Assembly: GCA_964394905.1 (NCBI GenBank)
Contig: CAYMZF010000012.1
Coordinates: 1 to 21,436 of the forward strand
Direction of reading: 5' to 3'
Length of the DNA: 21,436 bases
Source of the DNA: GCA-002840305 sp964394905
GTDB taxonomy: Bacteria > Patescibacteriota > Patescibacteriia > Patescibacteriales > UBA12465
Shown: in pieces, positions 7,165-15,142 of the stretch
Layout: each line of letters begins with the position of its first letter
Position numbering within the stretch: the stretch's first letter is position 1
Position numbers and translations under genes: made by a program
The notes under the pieces: model-generated
Databases searched by the model: none
What the model saw: only the letters and a program-made list of their open reading frames with translations
Told to the model about the DNA's origin: nothing

Positions 7165-7704
7165 ATGTCAAGATTAGGAAAATTGCCAATAAAAATTCCC
7201 AATGGTATCCAAGTAAGTGTTGATAAAGGCATACTTACGGTAAAAGGAGCTAAGGGAGAATTAAAACAGGAATTACACCCGGCTATTGTTGTTAATATAA
7301 ACAACGATGAAATTATTGTTAGTGTAAAAGACACAGAAGATAAAAAACAACGATCTTTATGGGGACTTTTCCGAGCTTTGATTAATAATATGGTAGTGGG
7401 ATTAAGTGAAGGTTATGAAAAGAAGTTGGAAATTAAAGGAGTTGGTTATAAAGCAGCTGTTAGTGGTAATAATTTAAATTTAAGTTTAGGTTTTTCTCAT
7501 CCAGTAGTATTTCCGTTACCGGCCGGTATTTCTGCCACAGTTGAAAATAACGTTATTAGTCTAAAAGGATTTGATAAACAATTAGTTGGAGAAATAGCCG
7601 CTCAAATCAGAAAATTTAGAGAACCAGAACCTTATAAAGGAAAAGGTATTAAATATTTAGATGAAGTTGTTAGACGAAAAGCCGGTAAGGCCGCTTCTAA
7701 GTAG
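7165..7704 (+). CDS. rplF: 50S ribosomal protein uL6
   Basis: Protein of 179 residues, exact family length. uL6 lies near the sarcin-ricin loop and the factor-binding site. It starts MSRLGKLPIKIPNGIQV, has RALINNMVVGLSEGYEKKLEIKGVGYKA across the domain junction, and ends with the signature EPYKGKGIKYLDEVVRRKAGK. It ends in TAG, one of only two in the window. The AT-only leader contains the 20-bp palindrome noted at 7112-7131. Confidence 0.97.
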   Translation: MSRLGKLPIKIPNGIQVSVDKGILTVKGAKGELKQELHPAIVVNINNDEIIVSVKDTEDKKQRSLWGLFRALINNMVVGLSEGYEKKLEIKGVGYKAAVSGNNLNLSLGFSHPVVFPLPAGISATVENNVISLKGFDKQLVGEIAAQIRKFREPEPYKGKGIKYLDEVVRRKAGKAASK

Positions 7705-7739
7705 TTTATAAATATTAATTTAAAAATAAAATTTTAAAT

Positions 7740-8099
7740 ATGAACAAGATACAAGAAAAAAATTCTAAATTGGCTCGACGTCATAAAAAAATACGTTCGG
7801 TTATTAAAGGTACCGATAGAAGACCGCGTCTAAGTGTTTTTCGTTCTAATAAAGGAATGTATATTCAACTAATTGATGATATAGCCGGAAAAACTTTAGT
7901 TAGTGCCAATATAAAAGAATTAGGAACAAATTTAAAAGATAAAAAAGTTGATCAATCTTTTAAATTGGGTAAATTATTGGCCGATAAAGCCAAGGATAAA
8001 AAAATTACCGAGGTTGTTTTTGATCGTGGCGGTTATCGTTATCATGGTCGAGTTAAAGCTGTAGCCGATGGAGCTCGAGAAGGTGGTTTAATCTTTTAA
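7740..8099 (+). CDS. rplR: 50S ribosomal protein uL18
   Basis: Protein of 119 residues, family length. uL18 binds 5S rRNA with uL5 in the central protuberance. Recognised by ARRHKKIRSVIKGTDRRPRL, SVFRSNKGMYIQLIDD and the C-terminal VVFDRGGYRYHGRVKAVADGAREGGLIF, which is nearly invariant in bacteria. Standard place between rplF and rpsE. Confidence 0.97.
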   Translation: MNKIQEKNSKLARRHKKIRSVIKGTDRRPRLSVFRSNKGMYIQLIDDIAGKTLVSANIKELGTNLKDKKVDQSFKLGKLLADKAKDKKITEVVFDRGGYRYHGRVKAVADGAREGGLIF

Positions 8100-8127
8100 T
8101 TTTTTATATATAAATTAAACAAATATT

Positions 8128-8787
8128 ATGTCAGATGAAAAAAAGGTAATAGCTGAAAATAAAAAATCAGCTCCAGAAAAAAATTTAAATACCAATTCTA
8201 ATAATAGTTCCGATACTAAAAGTTTTGATTTTAGAAAGAAAAAAGATTTTACCGGTAAGAAAAAGTTTTCCGAACGACCAAAAGAAGAATTTGAACAAAG
8301 AATTTTAGATGTAGCTCGTGTTACTCGTGTTATGAAGGGTGGAAAAAGAATGAGTTTTAGAGTTTGTTTAGTTATCGGAGATAAAAAAGGACGAGTGGCT
8401 GTAGCTTTAGGTAAGGGAGCCGATGTTACTTTAGCGGTTAATAAAGCGGTTAATAAAGCTAAAAAGAATGTTATTCAAGTTCCGATTGTTAACGATACTA
8501 TTCCTCATGTTGTTTTAACTAAATTTGGTTCAGCTAAAATATTATTAAAACCGGCCGCTCAAGGACGAGGAGTAATTTCCGGTGGAGTAGTCCGAGTTAT
8601 TTTGGATTTAGCCGGTATTAATAATATAACCAGTAAAATTTTGGGTACCAATAATAAAGTTAATAATGCTAAATGCACCATTTTAGCTTTAAAAAGTTTA
8701 AAAACTGGAGGTTTTGTTAAGAAAGATAATAAAAATACAGATAAACAAATTGAAACTACCGTTTTAAAAGAAGATTCAAAAAAATAA
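8128..8787 (+). CDS. rpsE: 30S ribosomal protein uS5 with N- and C-terminal extensions
   Basis: Protein of 219 residues against about 165 for the family. uS5 helps control decoding accuracy and lines the mRNA entry channel. The core begins near residue 53 (EFEQRILDVARVTRVMKGGKR) and includes FRVCLVIGDKKGRVAVALGKG and RGVISGGVVRVILDLAGI. Residues 1-52 are a hydrophilic, Asn/Ser/Lys-rich lead and the last 25-30 residues are a charged tail. Directly followed after 24 nt by rplO: the rpmD (uL30) gene that normally stands here is missing. Confidence 0.95.
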   Translation: MSDEKKVIAENKKSAPEKNLNTNSNNSSDTKSFDFRKKKDFTGKKKFSERPKEEFEQRILDVARVTRVMKGGKRMSFRVCLVIGDKKGRVAVALGKGADVTLAVNKAVNKAKKNVIQVPIVNDTIPHVVLTKFGSAKILLKPAAQGRGVISGGVVRVILDLAGINNITSKILGTNNKVNNAKCTILALKSLKTGGFVKKDNKNTDKQIETTVLKEDSKK

Positions 8788-8811
8788 TAACAATATTTAA
8801 ATACAAATAAT

Positions 8812-9243
8812 ATGGCTATATCATTAAGCAATATCAAAAAGAATTCTGGAATTACAAGAAAAGGCAAGAGACTTGGTCGAGGTAATTCTTCCGGTAAAGG
8901 AACCTATAGCGGTAAGGGTTTAAAAGGACAAAAAGCTCGAGCCGGTGTTAGTCGTGCTAAATTGAAAAGATTAGGTATGAAGCATGATTTGTTAAAAACT
9001 CCTAAAAATCGCGGTTTTAAATCTTTGAAACCTAAAAATCAAGTTGTTAATATTTCCGTAATTAATAAATTTTTTAAAGACAATGAAACAGTAAGTTTAC
9101 AAACTTTATTTGAAAAAAAGTTAGTCAGTAAAAAAGATATTGCGGTTAAAATTTTGGGAAAAGAAATAATTATACCTAAAGGTTTAAAATTTGAAAATGT
9201 TTTATTTAGTGAAAGTGTAAAAAAACAAATTGATAAAAAATAA
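8812..9243 (+). CDS. rplO: 50S ribosomal protein uL15
   Basis: Protein of 143 residues, family length. uL15 is a late-assembly large-subunit protein. The Gly/Arg/Lys-rich N-terminal part (KRLGRGNSSGKGTYSGKGLK, then GQKARAGVS) is typical. The C-terminal globular part shows LKPKNQVVNISVINKFF and VKILGKEIIIPKGLKF. Stands between rpsE and secY as expected except that rpmD is lacking upstream. Confidence 0.95.
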   Translation: MAISLSNIKKNSGITRKGKRLGRGNSSGKGTYSGKGLKGQKARAGVSRAKLKRLGMKHDLLKTPKNRGFKSLKPKNQVVNISVINKFFKDNETVSLQTLFEKKLVSKKDIAVKILGKEIIIPKGLKFENVLFSESVKKQIDKK

Positions 9244-9267
9244 AAACTAAAAATTGAAAAATAAAAT

Positions 9268-10545
9268 ATGAACATCGTTGAAAAAATTTCAAAAATTTGG
9301 AAAATTAAGGAATTACGTAATAGTATTTTGTTTGTTTTTTTGATGTTGGCTGTTTTTCGTTTATTTGCTCATATTCCGATTCCGGGAGTTGATCTTACCG
9401 CTTTAAATCAATTATTTTCTTCCAATCAAGTTTTAGGAATGTTAAATATATTTTCCGGAGGTAGTATGGATAATTTTTCCATCGTTATGATGGGTATCGG
9501 CCCATATATTACTTCTTCCATTATTTTTCAATTATTGGGCATGGTTGTTCCTAAAATAGAAGAAATGCAAAAAGAAGAAGCCGGTCGACAAAAAATTAAT
9601 TCTTGGACCAGATGGGCCACAGTCCCTTTAGCCATGATTCAAGCTTATGGAATGATCGCTTTACTTCGTCAATCATCTTATTCTATTTTAGGCGATGTTA
9701 GCAGTTTTAATTTATTGGCCATGATCATTACCATTACTGCCGGAACAATATTTTTAATGTGGATTGGAGAATTAATATCGGAAAAGAAAATTGGCAACGG
9801 TATTTCACTTTTAATTTTCGCCAATATCGTTTCCGCTTTACCGTCAGCCGTTCAGAAGATTTTAATAACCTTTGATTTATCTCAAGCTTATTTATTATTA
9901 GGTTTTGTGGCTATCGCTTTAATAACTATTGTCGGGGTAGTTATAATTAACGAAGGTCAAAGAAATATTCCCGTTCAATATGCCAGACAAATAAGAGGAA
10001 ATCGAGCTTTTGGAGGAACTTCTACTCATTTACCTTTACGAGTTAATTCGGCCGGTGTAATCCCGATTATCTTTGCTATTTCGGTAATTGTTTTTCCAAG
10101 TATGATCGCTCAATTTTTTATCTCCGCTAAGTCGTCGTTTATCGCTTCAGCTTCTCAGTGGGTGATTAATGTTTTTAATAATCAATTGATTTACGGTATT
10201 GTTTATTTTTTATTAGTAATTGGTTTTACCTATTTTTATACCGAAATTATTTTCAAACCAGATCAAATTTCAGAAAATTTACAAAAACAAGGTGGCTTTA
10301 TTCCGGGTATCAGACCGGGTCGTCATACCAGTGAATATTTGTCATATATTAGCCATCGTATTTTACTGACCGGATCTATTTTTCTTGGTGTCATCGCTAT
10401 TTTACCTCTAATTTTAAAGTATTTTACCGGTATGCAAGCTTTATCTATTGGCGGTACTAGTTTACTTATCGTTGTGTCGGTAGTTATTGAAACGGTTAAA
10501 CAGATTGAAGCTCAGGTTACGATGAGAGATTATGACGGCGTTTAA
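9268..10545 (+). CDS. secY: Preprotein translocase subunit SecY
   Basis: Integral membrane protein of 425 residues (family 420-445), the pore of the Sec translocon, with about ten hydrophobic segments. Family landmarks are FAHIPIPGVD at residues 33-42, PYITSSIIFQLL (79-90), EKKIGNGIS (172-180), the cytoplasmic loop VQYARQIRGNRAFGG leading into HLPLRVNSAGVIPIIFA (about 236-270), and QGGFIPGIRPGRHTSEYL (341-358) in the loop that meets the ribosome and SecA. Last gene of the ribosomal transcription unit: an intrinsic terminator begins 22 nt after its stop. Confidence 0.98.
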   Translation: MNIVEKISKIWKIKELRNSILFVFLMLAVFRLFAHIPIPGVDLTALNQLFSSNQVLGMLNIFSGGSMDNFSIVMMGIGPYITSSIIFQLLGMVVPKIEEMQKEEAGRQKINSWTRWATVPLAMIQAYGMIALLRQSSYSILGDVSSFNLLAMIITITAGTIFLMWIGELISEKKIGNGISLLIFANIVSALPSAVQKILITFDLSQAYLLLGFVAIALITIVGVVIINEGQRNIPVQYARQIRGNRAFGGTSTHLPLRVNSAGVIPIIFAISVIVFPSMIAQFFISAKSSFIASASQWVINVFNNQLIYGIVYFLLVIGFTYFYTEIIFKPDQISENLQKQGGFIPGIRPGRHTSEYLSYISHRILLTGSIFLGVIAILPLILKYFTGMQALSIGGTSLLIVVSVVIETVKQIEAQVTMRDYDGV

Positions 10546-10567
10546 TTTAAATTATAGTGATATATAT

Positions 10568-10598
10568 AAAAAGAATTGCGTCGGCAGTTCTTTTTTTT
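10568..10598 (+). terminator. Intrinsic terminator after secY
   Basis: AAGAATTGC (10571-10579) pairs with GCAGTTCTT (10584-10592) around a GTCG loop, with one G-U pair; flanking AAA/TTT can extend the stem. A run of eight T (10591-10598) follows. This is a textbook Rho-independent terminator and closes the S10-spc-secY unit. It also argues against any reading frame that would start inside it. Confidence 0.88.
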
Positions 10599-10605
10599 GT
10601 TTATA

Positions 10606-10634
10606 TTGTTTTTTTGTTCAATTATTATTATAAT
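10606..10634 (+). promoter_or_regulatory. Predicted sigma-70-type promoter for the exchanger-map-ruvX-recO unit
   Basis: TTGTTT (10606-10611), a 17-nt spacer and a consensus TATAAT (10629-10634) lie between the secY terminator and the ATG at 10663. The position is right for a new unit. The background is so AT-rich that the hexamers alone are weak evidence. Confidence 0.5.
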
Positions 10635-10662
10635 ATATTTATATAAAAATAATTTTTTATTT

Positions 10663-11733
10663 ATGATTTTAAACATTTTTTTATTAATTATTGGTTTCGT
10701 TTTATTAATTAAAGGAGCCGATATTTTAATTGACGGTTCTTCTTCGGTGGCTAAAAAACTTGGTTTATCAAATTTGGTTATCGGATTAACAATTATTGCT
10801 TTTGGTACTTCAGCGCCGGAATTAATAGTTAGTATGCTAGCTGCAATTAAAGGAAATTCAGATATTAGCATGGGAAATATAATTGGTTCTAATATTGTCA
10901 ATCTATTATTTATTTTGGGGGCAACGACTTTGTTTGCGAAGATAAAAGTTGATAGCTCTATCGTTAAAAAACAAATTCCATTTTCTATTTTAGCTGCGGT
11001 TGCTTTATTTGTATTAATAAACTCGACTCTTATCAATGGTTCGGGAGTAAATGGTTTAACTCGTACCAGCGGTATTATTTTAATTTTATTTTTTTGTATC
11101 TTTTTATACTATACATTTAGTACTGCCAAAAAGGACGATGATTTAGGTAAAGAAATAAAATCAAAAAATAAAGCAAAATCAATAATCACTTTTTTGGTTA
11201 ATTTGTTTTTAAAAATATTTAAAATTAATAAAAAATCTGATGATAGTTTTGACGATAATTCCGAGGAAATAAAAGTAAGAAAAAATTGGATTTCAATTTT
11301 AATGATAATTGGCGGTATTGTCGCTTTGTTTCTTGGCGGACGATTTATCGTTAACAGCGCTACTTATATTGCTGCCTCATTTGGTTTGAGCGAAGCGTTA
11401 ATCGGTTTAACCGTCGTAGCCATCGGAACGTCTTTGCCGGAATTGGCGGCTTCCGTTATCGCCGCCAAAAAAAATCAGGCTGATATGGCTGTCGGAAATG
11501 TAATCGGTTCAAATATTTTTAATATTTTATGGATTTTAGGTTGTAGTTCTATAATTAGTCCGTTAGCTTATAATCCGGCTATGAATATTGATATTTTATT
11601 TTTAATTTTTACCAGTTTTTTACTTTTACCTTTAATTTATTTTGGCAAAAAACATCATTTAACAAAAATTGAAGGTTTGATATTATTGAGTTTGTATGTA
11701 GTTTATTTGATTTTTATAATAATGAGAGGATAA
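10663..11733 (+). CDS. Cation/calcium exchanger (CaCA family, YrbG-like)
   Basis: Membrane protein of 356 residues with two homologous halves, as in bacterial and archaeal Na+/Ca2+ antiporters. The first alpha repeat has GTSAPE with E53 and GNIIGSNIVN (71-80); the second has GTSLPE with E260 and GNVIGSNIFN. These Glu residues and GSN motifs form the ion sites in known structures such as the Methanocaldococcus NCX. A charged loop of about 55 residues (154-207) joins the halves. The start at 10663 is preferred over a TTG at 10576 because the latter lies in the secY terminator. It occupies the place where adk usually stands. Its stop is one base from the map ATG, so the two are probably cotranscribed. 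The transported ion (Ca2+ or another) cannot be told from sequence. Confidence 0.9.
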   Translation: MILNIFLLIIGFVLLIKGADILIDGSSSVAKKLGLSNLVIGLTIIAFGTSAPELIVSMLAAIKGNSDISMGNIIGSNIVNLLFILGATTLFAKIKVDSSIVKKQIPFSILAAVALFVLINSTLINGSGVNGLTRTSGIILILFFCIFLYYTFSTAKKDDDLGKEIKSKNKAKSIITFLVNLFLKIFKINKKSDDSFDDNSEEIKVRKNWISILMIIGGIVALFLGGRFIVNSATYIAASFGLSEALIGLTVVAIGTSLPELAASVIAAKKNQADMAVGNVIGSNIFNILWILGCSSIISPLAYNPAMNIDILFLIFTSFLLLPLIYFGKKHHLTKIEGLILLSLYVVYLIFIIMRG

Positions 11734-11734
11734 T

Positions 11735-12571
11735 ATGATTTATTACAAAACAAAAGAAGAAATTGAAATTTTGCGTCAAGGTGGAAAAATTTTAGCTGAA
11801 ATTTTAGATAAAATTGCTCAAGCCGTTAAACCCGGAGTTTCAACTGAATTATTGGAAGAAATAGCCATATCTTCTATTAACCAAGCCGGTGGAGCTCCGG
11901 CTTTTAAAGATTATGATATGGGTGACGGAATTTTTTTTCCTTCGGCTTTATGTGTTTCTATAAACAACGAAGTGGTTCATGGTTCGGCTATTCCTGGTCG
12001 TTTAATTAAATCGGGCGATATTGTAAGTTTGGATATTGGGATGCAGTGGCCTATTCAAACTAAAGAAGAAGCTCAAAAAAACAATCGTCCTTTTAATACA
12101 TATTCGGAAGGTGGTGGATTTTTTACCGATACTTGCAAAACTGTTCCGGCCGGTAAAATTAGCGTCGAAGCTCAGAGATTATTAAAAGTTACTAAACAAT
12201 CTTTGGCGATTGGAATATCTAAAGCTATCGCCGGGCATACTTTAAATGATATTGGTTTAGCTATTGAGTCTTATGTCAGAAAAAATGGTTATACCGTAGT
12301 GGAAGATATGGTTGGTCATGGCGTCGGTTATTTTGCTCATGAAAGTCCTAATGTCTTTAATTTTGAAATCGGAGATGATGATCCGGAAAACGTAGTTTTA
12401 GAACCAGGGATGGTTATAGCCATTGAACCGATGGTTAATCAAGGAAAATTTAGTATAAAAGTTTCTAAAAATGGTTATACTGTTTTAACATCAGACGGAT
12501 TATTAAGCGCTCATTTTGAACATAGTGTTGCTATTTTAGAAAAAGGTAATTTAGTTATAACTAGCTTGTAA
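11735..12571 (+). CDS. map: Methionine aminopeptidase, type I, with insertion
   Basis: Removes the initiator methionine from new proteins. Length is 278 residues against about 250-265. All catalytic residues can be placed: H83, metal ligands D100, D132, H195, E231 and E262, plus H202. In E. coli the two metal Asp are 11 residues apart (D97, D108); here they are 32 apart because of an extra segment at about 104-127 (QWPIQTKEEAQ and the following Asn/Pro/Gly-rich stretch). GHGVG and FEHSVA motifs are intact, so the enzyme is likely active. The sequence GAGG lies 5 nt before the start, the only plausible Shine-Dalgarno match in the window, though it is also coding for the end of the exchanger. 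Confidence 0.95.
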   Translation: MIYYKTKEEIEILRQGGKILAEILDKIAQAVKPGVSTELLEEIAISSINQAGGAPAFKDYDMGDGIFFPSALCVSINNEVVHGSAIPGRLIKSGDIVSLDIGMQWPIQTKEEAQKNNRPFNTYSEGGGFFTDTCKTVPAGKISVEAQRLLKVTKQSLAIGISKAIAGHTLNDIGLAIESYVRKNGYTVVEDMVGHGVGYFAHESPNVFNFEIGDDDPENVVLEPGMVIAIEPMVNQGKFSIKVSKNGYTVLTSDGLLSAHFEHSVAILEKGNLVITSL

Positions 12572-12575
12572 TATT

Positions 12576-12962
12576 ATGATAAATTATTTAGGTATTGATT
12601 GGGGAGAAAAACGAATCGGTTTAGCCTTAGCTAACAGTGAAAACAAGGTGGCTACTCCTTTTAAAACTATAAACACTATTTCCGAATTATTGGAAATAAT
12701 GGAAGCGGAAGAAATTTCGGAAGTGGTTGTCGGTTTACCGCAGAAAATGGTCGGAGATAAAGCTAATAATCCCAAGTTTTTAAAATTTGTTGAAATTTTA
12801 TCGGAAAAGCTAGAAATACGAAAAATTAAAATAAGTTTTATAGACGAACGTTTAACTAGTATTCAAGCCGATTCTTTAACTTTTGATAAAATGAAACAAG
12901 GTCGCGATAGTTTATCGGCTATGATTATTCTACAAGCTTATTTAGATAAAACTTATGATTAA
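12576..12962 (+). CDS. ruvX: RuvX/YqgF-type Holliday junction resolvase-like nuclease
   Basis: Protein of 128 residues with an RNase H-like fold; the family has been linked to Holliday junction resolution and to 16S rRNA 5' end maturation. Motifs are LGIDWGEKRIGLA with D8, EVVVGLP (49-55), FIDERLTS with D90/E91/R92, and the C-terminal DSLSAMIILQAYLD with D111. These acidic residues match the family's catalytic set. Lies 4 nt after map and overlaps recO by 8 bp, so translation of the two is probably coupled. Confidence 0.93.
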   Translation: MINYLGIDWGEKRIGLALANSENKVATPFKTINTISELLEIMEAEEISEVVVGLPQKMVGDKANNPKFLKFVEILSEKLEIRKIKISFIDERLTSIQADSLTFDKMKQGRDSLSAMIILQAYLDKTYD

Positions 12963-13662
12963 AACCAAAGCGATTGTTTTAAATCGAAAAGATTATAACG
13001 ATTATGATAGTTTGGTTTTTTGCTATTCTTTAGATTTCGGGAAAATTAGTTTATTGGCCAAAGGATTAAAACGATCCACGGCTAAATTAGCCGGACATTT
13101 AGAACCGCTTAATTTAATTGATTTAATGATAATTACAGGAAGGGAACGGGATTATATCGGTAGCGCTATCTCGGAAAATTCTTTTTTAAATATAAAAGCA
13201 AGTTATTATTTGACGGATATCGCCGGGCAGGGAATTAGATTTTTAAATGAACTTATTTTTTCCAATCAAGTTGATTTTACCATTTTTTTATTACTCAGAG
13301 ATTTTTTGTCTAATCTTAATGAATTAAAACCGGATGATCGTTTGGCGGAATTATTTTTAATTTATTTTAAATTAAAGTTACTTTATATTTCCGGTTATGA
13401 TTTTGATTTTTCGCTGTGTTCTCATTGTAGAAAGAAATCGGCGGTTTTTTTAAATTTTTTTGATAAAGAAGTTCTATGTTTAGACTGCTATAATTTAAAA
13501 AAAAGTCCGGCGATTAATTTTATTAAAATTAGTCCTAATCTAATTTCTTTAAAACAGACTATTCTTAATTCCGATTTTTTGGAATTAGCCGACATTGAAT
13601 TGTCGATTAAAAACAAGAAAGAATTACAAAGTTTAATTGAAACTATTAAGAAAATTATCTGA
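12955..13662 (+). CDS. recO: DNA repair protein RecO
   Basis: Protein of 235 residues, family length. RecO loads RecA on SSB-coated DNA together with RecR. The N-terminal OB fold is visible (KAIVLNRKDYNDYDSLVFCY, then GKISLLAKGLKRSTAKLAGHLEPLN in two parts). A zinc motif C155/C158 and C175/C178 (CSHC and CLDC) follows the helical part. The ATG lies inside the end of ruvX, in the -1 frame relative to it. It ends with TGA, the only TGA stop in the window, followed by a terminator, which supports TGA as a true stop codon. Confidence 0.92.
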   Translation: MIKTKAIVLNRKDYNDYDSLVFCYSLDFGKISLLAKGLKRSTAKLAGHLEPLNLIDLMIITGRERDYIGSAISENSFLNIKASYYLTDIAGQGIRFLNELIFSNQVDFTIFLLLRDFLSNLNELKPDDRLAELFLIYFKLKLLYISGYDFDFSLCSHCRKKSAVFLNFFDKEVLCLDCYNLKKSPAINFIKISPNLISLKQTILNSDFLELADIELSIKNKKELQSLIETIKKII

Positions 13663-13686
13663 TTAGGTCGTTTTAAATGTCTTTTT

Positions 13687-13711
13687 AAAGTACTTTTTCG
13701 GTGCTTTTTTT
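13687..13711 (+). terminator. Intrinsic terminator after recO
   Basis: AAAGTAC (13687-13693) pairs with GTGCTTT (13701-13707) with one G-U pair around the loop TTTTTCG, followed by T up to 13711. The stem is short but well placed 24 nt after the recO stop and in front of a 149-nt gap, which is the longest gap in the right half of the window. Confidence 0.65.
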
Positions 13712-13712
13712 C

Positions 13713-13741
13713 TTGCTTTTAAGTATAAAATAGGATAAAAT
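13713..13741 (+). promoter_or_regulatory. Possible promoter for the scpA-to-DUF5671 unit
   Basis: TTGCTT (13713-13718), 17 nt, then TAAAAT (13736-13741; five of six matches to the -10 consensus). It lies directly after the recO terminator and about 70 nt before scpA. An alternative -10, TATAAA, is at 13724-13729. Weak evidence because of base composition; the location is the main argument. Confidence 0.35.
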
Positions 13742-13811
13742 ATAGAGGTCTGTTATTAATAAAATCAAGTTTTAAGTAAAAAAAGCGTTAAAAATACGCC
13801 GGTTTTAAATT

Positions 13812-14546
13812 ATGAATGAAATTAAAATTGACAAATTTCAAGGTCCCTTATCGTTACTTTTAAAAATTATTGAAAAAGAGGAATTGGATATAACTTCAAT
13901 TAATTTAGCTAAAATTGCCGACGAATATCTGACTTATATAAAAAATTCAGCTGATATTTTGCCCGAATCTATGGCTGATTTTTTGTTAATGGCCACTAAG
14001 CTTCTATATATAAAATCAAAAGCATTGTTGCCGTTTTTGTTTTCGGAAGACGATCAAGCCGAGGTTGAAGATTTGGAAGAAAAATTAAAGATGTATAAAG
14101 ATTTTGTTGATCTGAGTATAAAAGTTCAAAAAATTATTGGTAAAAAAAAGTTTTCCTTCTTCCGTCAGTTACCAAAAAATAATAAACGTTATTTGCCGTT
14201 GGTGGAATCTTTTTTTCCGCCTAAAAATATTAAAGCTGAAAACTTACAAAAAGAATTTGCCAAAGTTTTGGAACGAATTGAATTTTTAATGGAGAAAAAG
14301 TTGGAACATCGAACTATCGCCGCTGAAATTAATATTGAAGAACGGATTGTTTCCATAAAAAATATGGTGGCGGAACAAATCAAAATTAATTTTAGCCGAA
14401 TACTTAAAGAATCAAATTCTAAAGTTGAAATTATCGTTAATTTTTTGGCTGTATTAGAATTGGCCAAACAAAAAGAATTAATTTTTGATCAAACCGATTT
14501 ATTCGGTGAAATTTTTGTGGAACGTTACAGAGAATTAAATAATTAA
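13812..14546 (+). CDS. scpA: Segregation and condensation protein ScpA
   Basis: Protein of 244 residues, family length. ScpA is the kleisin that bridges the SMC dimer and binds ScpB in the bacterial condensin complex. The N terminus has the family pattern FQGPLSLLLKIIEKEELDI, followed by ADEYLTYIKN and the DFLLMATKLLYIKSKALLP helix. The C-terminal winged-helix part shows VEIIVNFLAVLELAKQKEL. Followed after 12 nt by scpB. No smc gene lies in the window. Confidence 0.93.
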   Translation: MNEIKIDKFQGPLSLLLKIIEKEELDITSINLAKIADEYLTYIKNSADILPESMADFLLMATKLLYIKSKALLPFLFSEDDQAEVEDLEEKLKMYKDFVDLSIKVQKIIGKKKFSFFRQLPKNNKRYLPLVESFFPPKNIKAENLQKEFAKVLERIEFLMEKKLEHRTIAAEINIEERIVSIKNMVAEQIKINFSRILKESNSKVEIIVNFLAVLELAKQKELIFDQTDLFGEIFVERYRELNN

Positions 14547-14558
14547 TTATAATATTTT

Positions 14559-15140
14559 ATGGAACTTAAATATTTATTGGAATCATTATTTTTTGTTTCC
14601 ACCAAATCTTTAGATGTTAAAGAATTGGCCGCCTTTTTAAAAAAAGATATTAGCGAAGTTGAAACGGCTTTAAAAGAATTAACAGTTGAATATCAGGAAA
14701 ATAATAGGGGTTTAAGAATTATTGAAAGTGGTCGAAAATATCAAATGGCCAGCGCTCCCGATAATGCCAAATTAGTCCAAGATTTTCTTCAAACCGAAAT
14801 TAGCGGTGAGCTTACTCCGGCCAGCTTAGAAACTTTAACTATTATCGCTTATCGCGGTCCCATTAAAAAAACGGATTTGGAAAAAATTAGAGGAATAAAT
14901 TGTAGTTTAATTTTACGTAATTTATTAATCCGCGGATTGATTGAGCAAAAAACCGATAAAAATGATGATGACAATGAATATGTTGTAAGCTTAGAATTTA
15001 TTAAATTTTTAGGTCTAACTAGCGTTAAAGATTTGCCCGACTATGAAAAATTTAATAATAGCGAAGACATTGATCGTTTATTAGGAAAAATGGAATTACC
15101 GATTGATGCGCCTGATTTATTTATTAAAGAAACCGAATAA
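14559..15140 (+). CDS. scpB: Segregation and condensation protein ScpB
   Basis: Protein of 193 residues, family length, forming two winged-helix domains that dimerise and bind ScpA. The most conserved segment is ELTPASLETLTIIAYRGPI, followed by a KTDLEKIRGINCS helix and LRNLLIRGLIE. The N-terminal lobe starts with LKYLLESLFFVSTKSLDVKE. The downstream PBP gene begins after only two spacer bases, suggesting shared transcription. Confidence 0.93.
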   Translation: MELKYLLESLFFVSTKSLDVKELAAFLKKDISEVETALKELTVEYQENNRGLRIIESGRKYQMASAPDNAKLVQDFLQTEISGELTPASLETLTIIAYRGPIKKTDLEKIRGINCSLILRNLLIRGLIEQKTDKNDDDNEYVVSLEFIKFLGLTSVKDLPDYEKFNNSEDIDRLLGKMELPIDAPDLFIKETE

Positions 15141-15142
15141 TT

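Noticed and set aside
10576..10662. An upstream TTG that would add 29 residues to the cation exchanger
   Set aside because: The TTG lies inside the secY terminator stem, and the added sequence would overlap the predicted promoter. The ATG at 10663 starts directly at the first transmembrane segment of the family and has the T at -1 seen elsewhere.
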